In this document: positions 17,133 through 29,300 of the stretch, in pieces
Numbering within the stretch: the stretch's first letter is position 1
Layout: each line of letters opens with the position of its first letter
Source of the DNA: Novosphingobium capsulatum
GTDB taxonomy: Bacteria; Pseudomonadota; Alphaproteobacteria; Sphingomonadales; Sphingomonadaceae
Assembly (NCBI GenBank): GCA_015661825.1
Contig: DQVI01000111.1
Span: 1 to 47,154 of the forward strand
Direction of reading: 5' to 3'
DNA length: 47,154 nt
Position numbers and translations under genes: made by a program
The notes under the pieces: generated by a model
Database searches by the model: none
Seen by the model: the letters and a program-made list of their open reading frames with translations, nothing else
What the model was told of the DNA's origin: nothing

Positions 17133-19211
17133 GTGAACGAAACTCGTTTGAACATGCGGCGTTTGAACAGGCAGGCGCTGCGCGCCAGAACAATGGCCTG
17201 CACCGCCCTTCTGGCCTTCGGCACGCCGGGTCTGGCGCTCGCCCAGACGCCCCTGCCTGCCTCCCCTGCTCCCGCCTCGGCGCCCATGCCCATCGGCGGC
17301 TGGGGCGTCGATCTGAGCGGCCGCGACCTTGCAATCAAGCCGGGCGACGATTTCGATGCCTATGCCAACGGCGCATGGAAGGCGCGCACGCCGATCCCCG
17401 CCGACCGTCCGCAGATCGGCACGCTCGCGCTGATGGACGAGCAGGTTCAGGGCCAGATGCGCGCGCTCGTCGAGCAGGCCCCGCGCGATGGCAAGGTCGG
17501 CGCGCTCTACGCCAGCTTCCTCGATGAGGCGGCCATCGAAAAGCGCGGCCTCGCCCCGCTGCTGGCCGATCTGGCGCCGATACGCGCGCTGTCCGACAAG
17601 ACCGCCTTCGCCCGCGCGATGGGCGCGGCGCACTATGGCCTGGGCAACAGCCTGTTCGGCTTCTACGTCGGGCCCGACACGGCAGACGCCACGCAATCGG
17701 TGCTGACCCTGGGCCAGTCGGGCCTTGGCCTGCCCGACCGCGACTATTACCTGCTGCCCCGCTTCGCCCGCCAGCGCGGCGCCTACCTCGCCTATATCGC
17801 CCGCACGCTCAAGGCCGTGGGCGAAAAGAACCCCGAGGCCGGCGCGCAGGCAATCCTGACCTTCGAGACCTCGATCGCCAGCCTGAGCTGGGACGTGGCC
17901 CGCCGCCGCGACCGCAACGCCACCAACAACCCGATGAGCCTTGCCGAACTGGAAGCCTTTGCCCCCGGCTTCGACTGGGCGGCCTTCTTCGAGGGCGGCA
18001 AGGTTCCCCCGCAAAAGCGCATGATCGTGCGCGAGAAGAGCGCGATTGCCGACCTCGCGAAGCTCTGTGACCAGACCAGCCTCGACACGCTGCGGCTCTG
18101 GCAGGTCTTCCACATGGCCGACGATGCCTCGCCCTACCTGACCCATGCGATGGTCGACAGCCAGTTCGCCTTTGCCCGCACGCTCAGCGGCGTCGACCAG
18201 ATCAAGCCACGCTGGAAGCGCGGGATCGAACTGGTCAACGCGCAGCTGGGCGAACTGGCCGGACAGGCCTATGTCGCCAAACACTTCCCGCCCGAAGCCA
18301 AGGCGCAGATGCAGGATCTGGTGGCCAACCTGCGCAAGGCCTTCGTCGTGCGGATCAATGCCAATACCTGGATGGAACCGGCTACCAAGCAGGCCGCCCT
18401 CGACAAGCTCGCGAAAATCGACGTCATGGTCGGCTATCCCGATGTCTGGCGCAATTATGACGGGCTGGAGATCAAGGCCGACGATCTCTATGGCAATGTC
18501 GTGCGCGGCGCGGCGTTCAATGCGGCCTATGGCATGGAAGACCTCGGCAAGCCGGTCAACCGCGCCAAGTGGAGCATGAACCCGCAGATCGTGAACGCCT
18601 ACAATGCCGGGGCCAAGCTCCAGATCGTGTTCCCGGCAGGCATCCTCCAGCCCCCGCTGTTCGATCCCAAGGCTGATCTGGCGGTCAACTATGGCGCCAT
18701 CGGCGCGGTCATCGGCCACGAGATCAGCCACAGCTTCGACGACCAGGGCCGCAAGATCGACGCCAAAGGCGCGATTACCGACTGGTGGACCGCGCAGGAC
18801 GGCGCCCGCTTCGACGCCGAGGCCAAAGTCTTCGGCGCGCAATATGCAAAATTCGAAGTCGCGCCCGGATCGTTCATCAATCCGGGCCTGACGATGGGCG
18901 AGAACATCGCCGATCTGGCCGGGCTTCAGGTCGCGCTGGTGGCCTATCACACCGCGCTGGGCGGCCACGAGGCCCCGCTGATCGACGGACTGACCGGCGA
19001 CCAGCGGTTCTTCCTCTCGTTCGCGCAGGCCTGGCGTTCACGCGCGCGCGAGGATTTCCTGCGCAGCCAGGTGACGACCGACCCGCACAGCCCGCCGCGT
19101 TTCCGCATCCTTGGCCCGCTGCCCAATATCGAGGGCTGGTATCAGGCCTTCGGCATCAAGCCGGGCGATGCGATGTACATTGCGCCCGACAAGCGCGCCC
19201 ACCTGTGGTGA
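17133..19211 (+). CDS. M13 family (neprilysin-like) secreted zinc metallopeptidase
   Basis: 692 aa including a Sec signal peptide (Arg-rich start, hydrophobic core, cleavage after ALAQ). M13 peptidases cut small peptides in the periplasm or at the cell surface. The zinc site is complete: HEISH at 529-533 and GENIADLAG with E590 and D594. NAYNAGAKLQIVFPAGILQPPLF is the substrate-binding stretch; the usual NAYY/NAFY reads NAYN here. The chain ends RAHLW, the family's typical terminal Trp. I prefer GTG 17133 because AGGA lies 6 nt before it; ATG 17154 is the alternative and keeps the signal peptide. Substrate unknown. Confidence 0.93.
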   Translation: MNETRLNMRRLNRQALRARTMACTALLAFGTPGLALAQTPLPASPAPASAPMPIGGWGVDLSGRDLAIKPGDDFDAYANGAWKARTPIPADRPQIGTLALMDEQVQGQMRALVEQAPRDGKVGALYASFLDEAAIEKRGLAPLLADLAPIRALSDKTAFARAMGAAHYGLGNSLFGFYVGPDTADATQSVLTLGQSGLGLPDRDYYLLPRFARQRGAYLAYIARTLKAVGEKNPEAGAQAILTFETSIASLSWDVARRRDRNATNNPMSLAELEAFAPGFDWAAFFEGGKVPPQKRMIVREKSAIADLAKLCDQTSLDTLRLWQVFHMADDASPYLTHAMVDSQFAFARTLSGVDQIKPRWKRGIELVNAQLGELAGQAYVAKHFPPEAKAQMQDLVANLRKAFVVRINANTWMEPATKQAALDKLAKIDVMVGYPDVWRNYDGLEIKADDLYGNVVRGAAFNAAYGMEDLGKPVNRAKWSMNPQIVNAYNAGAKLQIVFPAGILQPPLFDPKADLAVNYGAIGAVIGHEISHSFDDQGRKIDAKGAITDWWTAQDGARFDAEAKVFGAQYAKFEVAPGSFINPGLTMGENIADLAGLQVALVAYHTALGGHEAPLIDGLTGDQRFFLSFAQAWRSRAREDFLRSQVTTDPHSPPRFRILGPLPNIEGWYQAFGIKPGDAMYIAPDKRAHLW

Positions 19212-19235
19212 GCCTGCGCGCCAGAGCATGACACG

Positions 19236-19270
19236 AAAAAGGCCCCGGCTGGATCAGCCGGAGCCTTTTT
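19236..19270. terminator. Bidirectional terminator between the M13 peptidase and the 66-aa gene
   Basis: A 10-bp stem around GGATC with an A-run on the left and a T-run on the right. One pair is C-A on the plus strand but a T-G wobble on the minus strand, so it is slightly better for the minus-strand gene. It lies between two convergent genes. Confidence 0.85.
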
Positions 19271-19298
19271 TATTCAGGCTCGCGCAGTCCGGGGAGGA

Positions 19299-19499
19299 TC
19301 AGTCGAGCTTGGCGCGGATCTTGGCGATCAGCTTGCCGATGCGGTCAGCCGCTTCGGTGAACGTCTCGACATCGGCGCGGTTGCCGTTGCCGCGCGCTTC
19401 CTTGGCCGATTCGAGGTAGCCTTCGAGGTCCACTTCGAGAGCATCGACCAGCATCTCGGCTTCGTCTTCGCTAAAGGTCAACTTGATCGTCTTGTCCAC
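19299..19499 (-). CDS. Small acidic helical protein of unknown function
   Basis: 66 aa from GTG 19499: DKTIKLTFSEDEAEMLVDAL then a second helix EGYLESAKEARGNG and a third ending IRAKLD. It is acidic, without signal or membrane segments, and probably a three-helix protein. The GTG is chosen because AGGAG lies exactly 6 nt before it; an ATG at 19514 overlaps that SD and would add five residues. It follows secA on the same strand with a hairpin between, so it may be separately transcribed. I do not recognise a domain. Confidence 0.72.
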   Translation of the reverse strand: MDKTIKLTFSEDEAEMLVDALEVDLEGYLESAKEARGNGNRADVETFTEAADRIGKLIAKIRAKLD

Positions 19500-19518
19500 A
19501 AAGGGCTCCTGCATGTGC

Positions 19519-19546
19519 GGCCCGCCGGTCTTGTGGCGGGCCTTTT
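19519..19546 (+). terminator. GC-rich hairpin between secA and the 66-aa gene
   Basis: GGCCCGCC/GGCGGGCC with an 8-nt loop; on the plus strand it is followed by TTTT. On the minus strand it lies just upstream of the SD of the 66-aa gene without a T-run, so there it could act as a leader hairpin rather than a terminator. Confidence 0.5.
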
Positions 19547-19578
19547 CATATTATGTCCGGGTGGCGCGATGCGCCGTG

Positions 19579-22341
<2,763 letters not shown>

Positions 22342-22540
22342 GGCGGTGGTTCCCCGTTATGCGATGCATGAGATGCATGTGATGGTGGCGGCAAAGCCGG
22401 GCGCGAGGGCCTCAAAGGGCGCGCGCATGGAACCGGCAACGCGAAAGACAAGGATTGGTGCCCGCACAGCAAAGGCAGGGCCCCCAAATCAGGACAGCCC
22501 AAATCAGGACAGGGCGCGCAAGGCCGCCCTCAGGCGCGGC

Positions 22541-22807
22541 TCATTCCCGCGCGCGGTCCGAACGATGCGGCAGGCCCGGCGCCAGACCGAAAGACCGCGC
22601 CGATGCAGGCAGCACCCCCTGCGCGGGATCGAACACCGGACGGGCCGCCATGACCCGCGCCGCTGCGACCACGCAGGCCGTCGGCGCGGCTGCCGAAACG
22701 CTCGCCACAGCCGCGCATCCGGCCACTTCGGTGCGCGTGGTGGCATTGGCCACCTCGGGCAGCGACAGGCCGCTGAGCAGGGCAAACAGGACAAGCAGAA
22801 ACCGCAT
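22541..22807 (-). CDS. Putative small secreted protein
   Basis: 88 aa. MRFLLVLFALLSGLSLPEVANA is a convincing signal peptide with cleavage near residue 22. The remainder is Ala/Val rich with two cysteines (AGCAAVA and TACVVAA) and then VFDPAQGVLPASARSFGLAPG. There is no SD I trust and no known domain. The frame lies between secA and argJ, divergent from argJ. The low complexity of the region makes chance coding possible. Confidence 0.45.
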   Translation of the reverse strand: MRFLLVLFALLSGLSLPEVANATTRTEVAGCAAVASVSAAAPTACVVAAARVMAARPVFDPAQGVLPASARSFGLAPGLPHRSDRARE

Positions 22808-22937
22808 TGCGCTTTGAGATAGGCAAGCCGCAGCGAAACGTCCACCCGAAACGACGAAATTCCCCCCTTCTTCCCCTATGCCCCTCGCCTTTCTCACCCA
22901 TGGACGCCGCCCGGCCAAGCCGCTAGGGAACGGCGCC

Positions 22938-24164
22938 ATGTCCGACGCCATTTCACCGCTCGCCTCGCCCTTCCCCGCCCTCCCCGCGATTGCCGGGGTC
23001 ACCCCGCGCGTGGCCCGCGCCGGATACAAGGACTGGGGCCGCTGCGACCTGACGTATGTGGAGTTCGACGAAGGCACGAGCGTGGCCGGGGTCTTTACCC
23101 GCAATGTCTGCTGCTCGTCCGAGGTCGAACTGGGCCGCCAGAACGTGGCGCAAGGCGCGGCCCGCGCGCTCGTCGTCAATGCGGGCAATTCCAATGCCTT
23201 CACCGGCTATCGCGGGCGCGAGGCGGTCGAGGCGATCATGGATCAGGTCGCCGCCCACCGCGGCTGCCCGCGCGAGCAGGTCTTCGTGTCCTCGACCGGG
23301 GTGATCGGCGTGCCGCTCCCCAAGGACAAGGCCCGCGCCGGGATCGAGGCGGCCCTCCTTGCCCAGCCCTGCACCTGGGAAGAGGCCGCGAACACCATCG
23401 GCACGACCGACACGTTCGCCAAGGGCGCAACCGCGCAGGCGGTGATCGGCGAAACCACCGTGACCCTGAGCGCGATCATCAAGGGTTCGGGCATGATCGC
23501 GCCCGACATGGCCACGATGCTCGGCTACATCTTCACCGATGCCGCCGTTTCGCCCGCCTTCCTTCAGGAATGCCTGTCGGCGGCCAACACCCGCACGTTC
23601 TCGTGCATCACCGTCGACAGCGACACCTCGACGAGCGACACCGTGCTGGCCTTTGCCACCGGCAAGGCGGGCAATGCCCCGCTCACCAGCCGCGCCGACG
23701 CTGGCGCCGATGCCTTTGCTGCCGCCATCGAGGACATCTGCCGCCAGCTCGCCCACCTCGTCGTCAAGGATGGCGAAGGCGCGCAGAAGTTCATCGCGGT
23801 CAGCGTCACGGGCGCTGTTTCGGACGCCAGCGCGCGCACCGTGGGCCTGGCCATCGCCAATTCGCCGCTGGTCAAGACTGCCATCGCAGGCGAGGACGCC
23901 AATTGGGGCCGCGTGGTCATGGCCGTGGGCAAGGCGGGCGAACCGGCGGATCGCGACCGCCTGTCGATCGGCTTTGGCGGCATCTGGACAGCCAAGGACG
24001 GCCAGCCCGTCGCCGACTACGACGAAGCGCCCGTTGCCGCCCACCTCAAGGGCCGCGAAATCGCCATCACGGTCGATCTGGGCCTTGGCGAAGGCCGCGC
24101 CACGGTCTGGACCTGCGACCTCACCCACGGCTACATCTCGATCAACGCCGACTACCGGAGCTAA
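22938..24164 (+). CDS. argJ: Bifunctional glutamate N-acetyltransferase/amino-acid acetyltransferase
   Basis: 408 aa. Transfers the acetyl group from N-acetylornithine to glutamate, closing the cyclic arginine pathway; bifunctional members also use acetyl-CoA. The precursor self-cleaves at the Ala-Thr bond in SGMIAPDMATML, making T193 the new N-terminal nucleophile of the beta chain. Also seen: VVNAGNSNAFTG and SSTGVIGVPLP near the oxyanion site, and the C-terminal GYISINADYRS. The ATG at 22938 has AGGGAA about 8-11 nt upstream. Leads a set of three plus-strand genes; the next gene begins 10 nt after its stop. Confidence 0.96.
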   Translation: MSDAISPLASPFPALPAIAGVTPRVARAGYKDWGRCDLTYVEFDEGTSVAGVFTRNVCCSSEVELGRQNVAQGAARALVVNAGNSNAFTGYRGREAVEAIMDQVAAHRGCPREQVFVSSTGVIGVPLPKDKARAGIEAALLAQPCTWEEAANTIGTTDTFAKGATAQAVIGETTVTLSAIIKGSGMIAPDMATMLGYIFTDAAVSPAFLQECLSAANTRTFSCITVDSDTSTSDTVLAFATGKAGNAPLTSRADAGADAFAAAIEDICRQLAHLVVKDGEGAQKFIAVSVTGAVSDASARTVGLAIANSPLVKTAIAGEDANWGRVVMAVGKAGEPADRDRLSIGFGGIWTAKDGQPVADYDEAPVAAHLKGREIAITVDLGLGEGRATVWTCDLTHGYISINADYRS

Positions 24165-24173
24165 AACAAGACC

Positions 24174-24779
24174 ATGCTCATCATCTGGGGCCGCATCAAT
24201 TCGCACAACGTCAAGAAAGTGGTCTGGGCCGCGCAGGAATGCGGCCTGCCCTTCGAACGGCGCGAGATGGGCGGGAAATTCGGCTACACGCCCGACTATC
24301 TCGCCAAGAACCCCAACCATCTGGTCCCGATGATCGAGGATGGTGATGTTGTGGTGTGGGAATCGAACGCGATCCTGCGTTACCTGTTCGCCGCCCATGC
24401 TCCGGCGCTGTGGCCTGCCGATCCGGCGGTGCGCGCGCAGGGTGATCAGTGGATGGACTGGCAGTTCCTCTATGCCGACGCCCAGCGCGAGGCGTTCCTG
24501 GGCTGCGTGCGCGGCGGCAAGGACGGCTCCGATCCGGTCGTGGCCAAATCGGCGGCGGCCTGCGCCGAGTTGATGGCCCTGCTCGACGCGCAACTGGCCC
24601 GCACGCCCTGGCTCTCGGGCGACAGCTTCGGCGTCGCGGACATCCCGATGGGCACCTATGCCCACACCTGGTTCCACCTCCCCGTCGAGCGCCCCTCGCT
24701 GCCCCATGTCGAAGACTGGATGGCCCGCCTGCGCACGCGCCCCGGTTTTCAGGACATCGCCGCGGTCCCCTTCACATGA
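24174..24779 (+). CDS. Glutathione S-transferase
   Basis: 201 aa, cytoplasmic. The N-terminal thioredoxin-like domain begins LIIWGRINSHNVKKVVW, with S10 in the position of the catalytic serine of beta/theta/zeta-like classes. The cis-Pro follows (HLVPMIEDG) and then the glutathione gamma-Glu contact ES in WESNAILRYL. The helical C-terminal domain has the N-capping motif GDSFGVADIPMG. It lies 10 nt after argJ and overlaps the next start by 4 nt (ATGA). Whether it detoxifies electrophiles or has another glutathione-dependent role is unknown; the neighbours do not suggest a substrate. Confidence 0.92.
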   Translation: MLIIWGRINSHNVKKVVWAAQECGLPFERREMGGKFGYTPDYLAKNPNHLVPMIEDGDVVVWESNAILRYLFAAHAPALWPADPAVRAQGDQWMDWQFLYADAQREAFLGCVRGGKDGSDPVVAKSAAACAELMALLDAQLARTPWLSGDSFGVADIPMGTYAHTWFHLPVERPSLPHVEDWMARLRTRPGFQDIAAVPFT

Positions 24780-25585
24780 GCTGGACTCCCGCGCTCGACC
24801 AGGCTGTTTCAGCCCTGATCGCCAGCGTGGCCGATGAAGCCATCGCCCCGCGCTATCGCCAGCTTGCCGAACACGACGTGACCGCCAAGGCCGCCGACGA
24901 CGTGGTGACCGTGGCCGACACCCATGCCGAACGGCTGCTGGCCGAGGGCCTCGCGCGCATCCTGCCCGAGGCGCAGATCGTGGGCGAGGAAGCTGCCCAT
25001 GCCGATCCGTCGGTGTTCGAGCGGCTCAAACAGGGCCTGTGCTGGATCATCGACCCGCTCGATGGCACCAACAATTTCGCCGCCGGGCGCCCGCCCTTCG
25101 GCGTGCTGATCGCGCTGGCGCATGATGGCGTCTGTGTGGCAGGCTGGATCTACGACGTACTCACGCGCCGTCTGTGTACCGCGCAAGACGGGCGCGGTGC
25201 CTTTGTCGATGGCAAGCCGGTGCGCGCGCAGACGACCGGACAGACCCCGCCCGTCGCCGCGATTTCCACCGTGTTCATGGACGCCGCCCAGCGCGAGGCG
25301 ATGCGCCAGCACATCCTGCCCCACTACACCGTGGTCGACATTCCGCGCTGCGCGGCCGAGCAATATCCGCGTCTGGTGCTGGGGGTAAACGATGTCTCGA
25401 TCTTCGAGCGCACCCTGCCCTGGGACCATGCCGCCGGGGTGCTGTTCGTCAACGAGGCGGGCGGCAAGGCGGCAAGGCCAGACGGCACACCCTATCGCGT
25501 CGACCAGATCGGCCAGCGCGGGCTGATCGCCGCATCGAGCCCGGCCCTGTTCAACGCCATGGCCCAGCGCCTGCGCGACCTGTAG
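24776..25585 (+). CDS. Inositol-monophosphatase family phosphatase (second copy)
   Basis: 269 aa. IMPase-superfamily Mg2+ phosphatase: GEEAAH for the first metal Glu pair, WIIDPLDGTNNFAAG (motif A) and WDHAAGVLFVNEAGG (motif B). It is distinct from the suhB-like gene at 1014-1832: it has GTNNF rather than GTTNF and a different C-terminal half. Substrates of such paralogues include inositol phosphates, 3'-phosphoadenosine 5'-phosphate and histidinol phosphate. The start ATG overlaps the GST stop (ATGA), so translation is coupled. Followed by a repeat array. Confidence 0.85.
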   Translation: MSWTPALDQAVSALIASVADEAIAPRYRQLAEHDVTAKAADDVVTVADTHAERLLAEGLARILPEAQIVGEEAAHADPSVFERLKQGLCWIIDPLDGTNNFAAGRPPFGVLIALAHDGVCVAGWIYDVLTRRLCTAQDGRGAFVDGKPVRAQTTGQTPPVAAISTVFMDAAQREAMRQHILPHYTVVDIPRCAAEQYPRLVLGVNDVSIFERTLPWDHAAGVLFVNEAGGKAARPDGTPYRVDQIGQRGLIAASSPALFNAMAQRLRDL

Positions 25586-25586
25586 A

Positions 25587-25898
25587 AACCCCTCCACCAC
25601 CCGCTGCGCGGGCGGTCCCCCTCCCCGCAAGCGGGGAGGAACAACAGCAGGACAGACCCCAAAGATCCTCCCCACACCGTGGGGAGGTTGCAGGCCACAG
25701 GCCTGACGGAGGGGAGGAACCCCTCCACCACCCTCTACGCGGGCGGTCCCCTTCCCCGCGAGCGGGGAGGAACAACAGCAGTGCCCCAAAGATCCTCCCC
25801 ACACCGTGGGGAGGTGGCAGGCCACAGGCCTGACGGAGGGGAGGAACCCCTCCACCACCCGCTACGCGGGCAGTCCCCCTCCCCGCGAGCGGGGAGGA
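25587..25898. repeat. Composite A-B-A-B-A intergenic repeat array
   Basis: Unit A (AACCCCTCCACCACCCGC..., about 54-64 nt) occurs at 25587-25650, 25718-25781 and 25845-25898. Unit B (AAAGATCCTCCCCACACCG..., 57 nt) occurs at 25661-25717 and 25788-25844. Each unit contains internal palindromes such as CTCCCCGC/GCGGGGAG and CTCCCCAC/GTGGGGAG. The periods are 131 and 127 nt. It fills the 322 nt between two convergent genes, ending 10 nt before the trxA stop. The units resemble palindromic repeats common in Sphingomonad intergenic DNA. Confidence 0.92.
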
Positions 25899-25907
25899 GA
25901 AAGGGCC

Positions 25908-26228
25908 TTAGAGAACGCTTTCCAGCCAGCCCTTGAGCTGGCTCTTGGGCGCCGCACCCAGCTTCTGGGCGACTGGCTTGCCATCCTTGAAGAGGATCAG
26001 CAGCGGGATCGACTGCACGCCAAAGTTGCTGGCCGTGGCGGTGTTTTCCATGATGTCCACCTTGGCGATGGTCACCTTGTCAGCCAGTTCCTCGGCGATT
26101 TCTTCGAGCGCCGGGGCGATCATCTTGCACGGACCGCACCAGTCGGCCCAGAAATCGACGAGCACGGGCTTGCCCGATTCGAGGACATCGGCGGAAAAGC
26201 TAGCGTCGGTGACGGCCTTGGTCGACAT
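25908..26228 (-). CDS. trxA: Thioredoxin
   Basis: 106 aa, the small cytoplasmic disulfide reductase serving ribonucleotide reductase, methionine sulfoxide reductase and peroxiredoxins. The active site is WCGPC in FWADWCGPCKMIAP, with the cis-Pro in SIPLLILFKDG. A strong SD (AAAGGAG) precedes the ATG at 26228. It lies 116 nt downstream of addA in the same direction, as in other alphaproteobacterial addA-trxA neighbourhoods; the gap leaves room for its own promoter. Confidence 0.97.
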   Translation of the reverse strand: MSTKAVTDASFSADVLESGKPVLVDFWADWCGPCKMIAPALEEIAEELADKVTIAKVDIMENTATASNFGVQSIPLLILFKDGKPVAQKLGAAPKSQLKGWLESVL

Positions 26229-26322
26229 GAAACAGAACTCCTTTGAACGTTTGGATCAGTATCTAGGCGCTGGCGCGGCCCTGACAACCACGCAGTGCAG
26301 AAAGCTTTGCTCGTCCCCCCCG

Positions 26323-26350
26323 AGGCAAATCTAGACAGGCAAATCTAGAC
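26323..26350. repeat. 14-bp tandem duplication at the addA stop
   Basis: AGGCAAATCTAGAC occurs twice head to tail (26323-26336 and 26337-26350) and the next four bases start a third copy. The second unit contains the addA stop codon, so the duplication left the protein unchanged. Confidence 0.9.
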
Positions 26351-29300
26351 AGGCTGGGGCCGATGGAGCGCCAGAACCCCGGGCGGAACCGCGATCAGGT
26401 GCGGCGCATGGGTATAAAGGAGCGCGGCCTCGACCCGGCGGCCCGGATGGATCGCGCCGAGCGCCGCGGCATAGGCCGCCATCTGGCGCAAAGTCGCCAC
26501 CGGCACATCTTCAAGCCGTGCTGGCGGACGCCGCGCGGTCTTGAAGTCGACGATCAGCACGCGCTCGTCCTCGATCAGCAGGCGGTCGATCTTGCCCGAG
26601 ACCACGCGCCCCTCGACAACAGCAGCCAGCGGCACTTCGGCGAGCGACTGCGGCCCGAACACCCCCTGCCAGTCGGGATGGTTGAGCACGGCACAGGCCG
26701 CGCGCACCATGTCCTCGTGCTGGTCTGGCGCAAAATCGGCGGCCTGCCGCGCCAGCCAGCCGAGCGCAGCTTCTTCGCGCTCGTCACGCGGCACGGCGGG
26801 CATGCGTTCGATCAGGCGGTGGATCAGCGTCCCCCGCCGCGCCGCCATCAAGGCCCCCGGCCCCGGCTGCGTCGGCGGATCGGGGGCTTCGTCGTCGCCC
26901 AACGCCGAAGGGGCGAGCGGGCGCGGCGGGCGCGGTTCGGGGCCGATCGGAGTGGTCAGGACCGGCGGCAGAAGTGGCAGGCCCAGAGAGGTGGCGGGCT
27001 GATACCCCTGCGAAACCGGCGGCCCGGCCATGCCGATATCGCGCGCACCGTCCCAGATCGGATCGGGCGCCCAGCCCTCGCCGTCATCTTCTTCGCCCTC
27101 GAACAGCGGTTGCAGACGGGCATACCAACTGTCGGCGGGCAAATCCTTGCGGCTCTTGGGCCGCGCGCCGGCAATGAACAGCGCCTCTTCGGCGCGGGTC
27201 AGGGCCACATAGAGCAGGCGCCAGTGTTCGGCCCGTTCCTCCAGCGCGGCTTTTTCCTGCGCGGCGCGCACGGGGCCCGCTTTCTCGGCCTTGCGCAAGG
27301 GCGGCAGCGGCACCGCGCGCGCGGCCTGTCCGGGCACGACAACGCGCTCGTGCAGTTCGCCCCCGCGCGCCATGCTCGCGTCCGGGTCGTCGGCGGCATC
27401 GGCAAGGATCACGATCGGCGCCTGAAGCCCCTTCGAGCCATGGACGGTCATCACCCGCACCAGATTGGCGGCCTGCCCGGCCTCGCGCTTCAGCTCGCCA
27501 TCGCCGCTGTCGAACCACTGGATGAAGCCGACGAGGCTGGCCACCTGCCCCGAGGCATAGGCCATCGCCGCATTGAGCAGTTCGTCGATGGGGTCGTTGG
27601 CCTCGCGCCCCAGCCGCGCGACAAGGCGATAGCGCGCCTGCCACGGCCCCACCAGCAACCAGTGCAGCAACGACGCAGGCGGCTCGTAATCGGCGCGGCG
27701 CAGCAAATCGAGCAGCCGCTCGACACCCTCGACCGTGGCCGGATCACGCGAAGCGGCCAGATGGCTCCACAGCCGCACCCCGTCCTTGCGATAGCTGCGC
27801 GCCAGCAAGTCTTCCTGGCTCCACCCGATCAGCGGGGAAACCAGCAGATTGGCAAGGTTGAGGTCGTCGAACGGCTGCGCACAGAACCGCAGCGCGGCCA
27901 TCAGGTCCTTGACCGCCAGCGGCGCCCCCAGCCGCAGGCGATCGACCCCCGCCACCGGCACGCCATGGGCATGAAGCCGTGCCACGATCAGCCCGGCCAG
28001 ATCCTTGCGCTTGCGCACGAGGACCATGATGTCGCCCGGACCGGCATTGCGCGGCTTGCCCTTGTGCAGCGGGTATCCGGTGTCGATCCAGAGCCGCACC
28101 TGCCGTGCCAGCCGGTCGGCCAGATCGCGGTCGGGCCGCGAGAGCCAGTTTTCCGCGCCCTCCTCCCCGGCCTCGGGCGCGTCGTCATCCTCGCTACTCT
28201 CGTCCGAACCATCGCCGACCGTGCGCCAGAGCCGCACGAGACCGGGGCGCATGTCGCCCACATGCTGCTCGGGCGCCTCGGGCAGGCCGAACCGCTCGGG
28301 GCCGATGGTCTGGATCGCGCGGTCAACAAACGCCAGAATCGGCATCGCCGTGCGATAGGATTGCCCAAGGCCGAGCGAGAGCAGCTTGCGTGTTTCCTCG
28401 CCGGTGGCCTCGGCCAGCCCGGCCAGTTCGCGCCGCACCTGCTCGCGCGCTTTGGCAAAATTTTCCGGGCTGGTGCCCTGAAAACCAAAGATCGCCTGTT
28501 TGTAGTCGCCCACCACGAACAGCGTGCGCGCGCGTTCGCTCTCGCCGCTGAAGAAATCGTCGACCAGCCCCTTGAGCACGATGCGCCATTGCGCCTCGTT
28601 GGTGTCCTGCGCCTCGTCGACCAGCACATGGTCGAAACGCCGGTCAAGCTTGAAGCGGATCCACTCGGCCGAGGCCCGCTCGGTCAGAAGCGCAGCCGCA
28701 GCGCGGATCTGGTCGTCGAAATCGATGAAGCCTTCGCGCGCCTTGGCCGCGTCCCACGCGAGGGCAAAGCGCCGCCCGACGGTCAGCGCCGGGTCGAGCA
28801 GGTCGGCCAGTGCCAAGAGCGCCGCCCGCTCGCGCAAGGCGGCGATCCCGGCGATCACGCGCGCCTGATAGTCGCCATAGGCCGGTTCATGCTTGTCGAT
28901 GTTGCGGGTCGACTTGGCCTCGCCCTTGCCGGTCAGGAACAGCTTGGCAAAGTCGTCGATCCCGGCGAGGCGCGCCTGCGGGTTGCAGGCCAGCCAATCG
29001 CCCATCATGTTGGCCGCGTCGATCCCGGTCCTGGTGCCCCAGGCGGCATTGGCCTCCATGCAGCGGCGCACCGAGGCAATGTCAAAGGCCTCGTCCGAAC
29101 AGAACGCGGCCAGATCGCTGCCGTCCTCGTCGGCCTCAAGCCCCAGCAACCGGTTGATCTGCGGGCGCAGCGGCAGCTGCCAGCCGGTCGGCCCGGTCCA
29201 CAGCTCGATGGCCGAGGCACAGCGCAGCAGGAAGCCGATGACGCTCCCCTGATCCATCCGCAGCGCCAGCAGCGCGAGGGCGTCGAGCAGGCCCTCGTCG

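Noticed and set aside
25587-25898. CRISPR array
   Set aside because: Units are long, of two types, palindromic throughout and only two or three in number; there are no unique spacers of fixed length and no cas genes.
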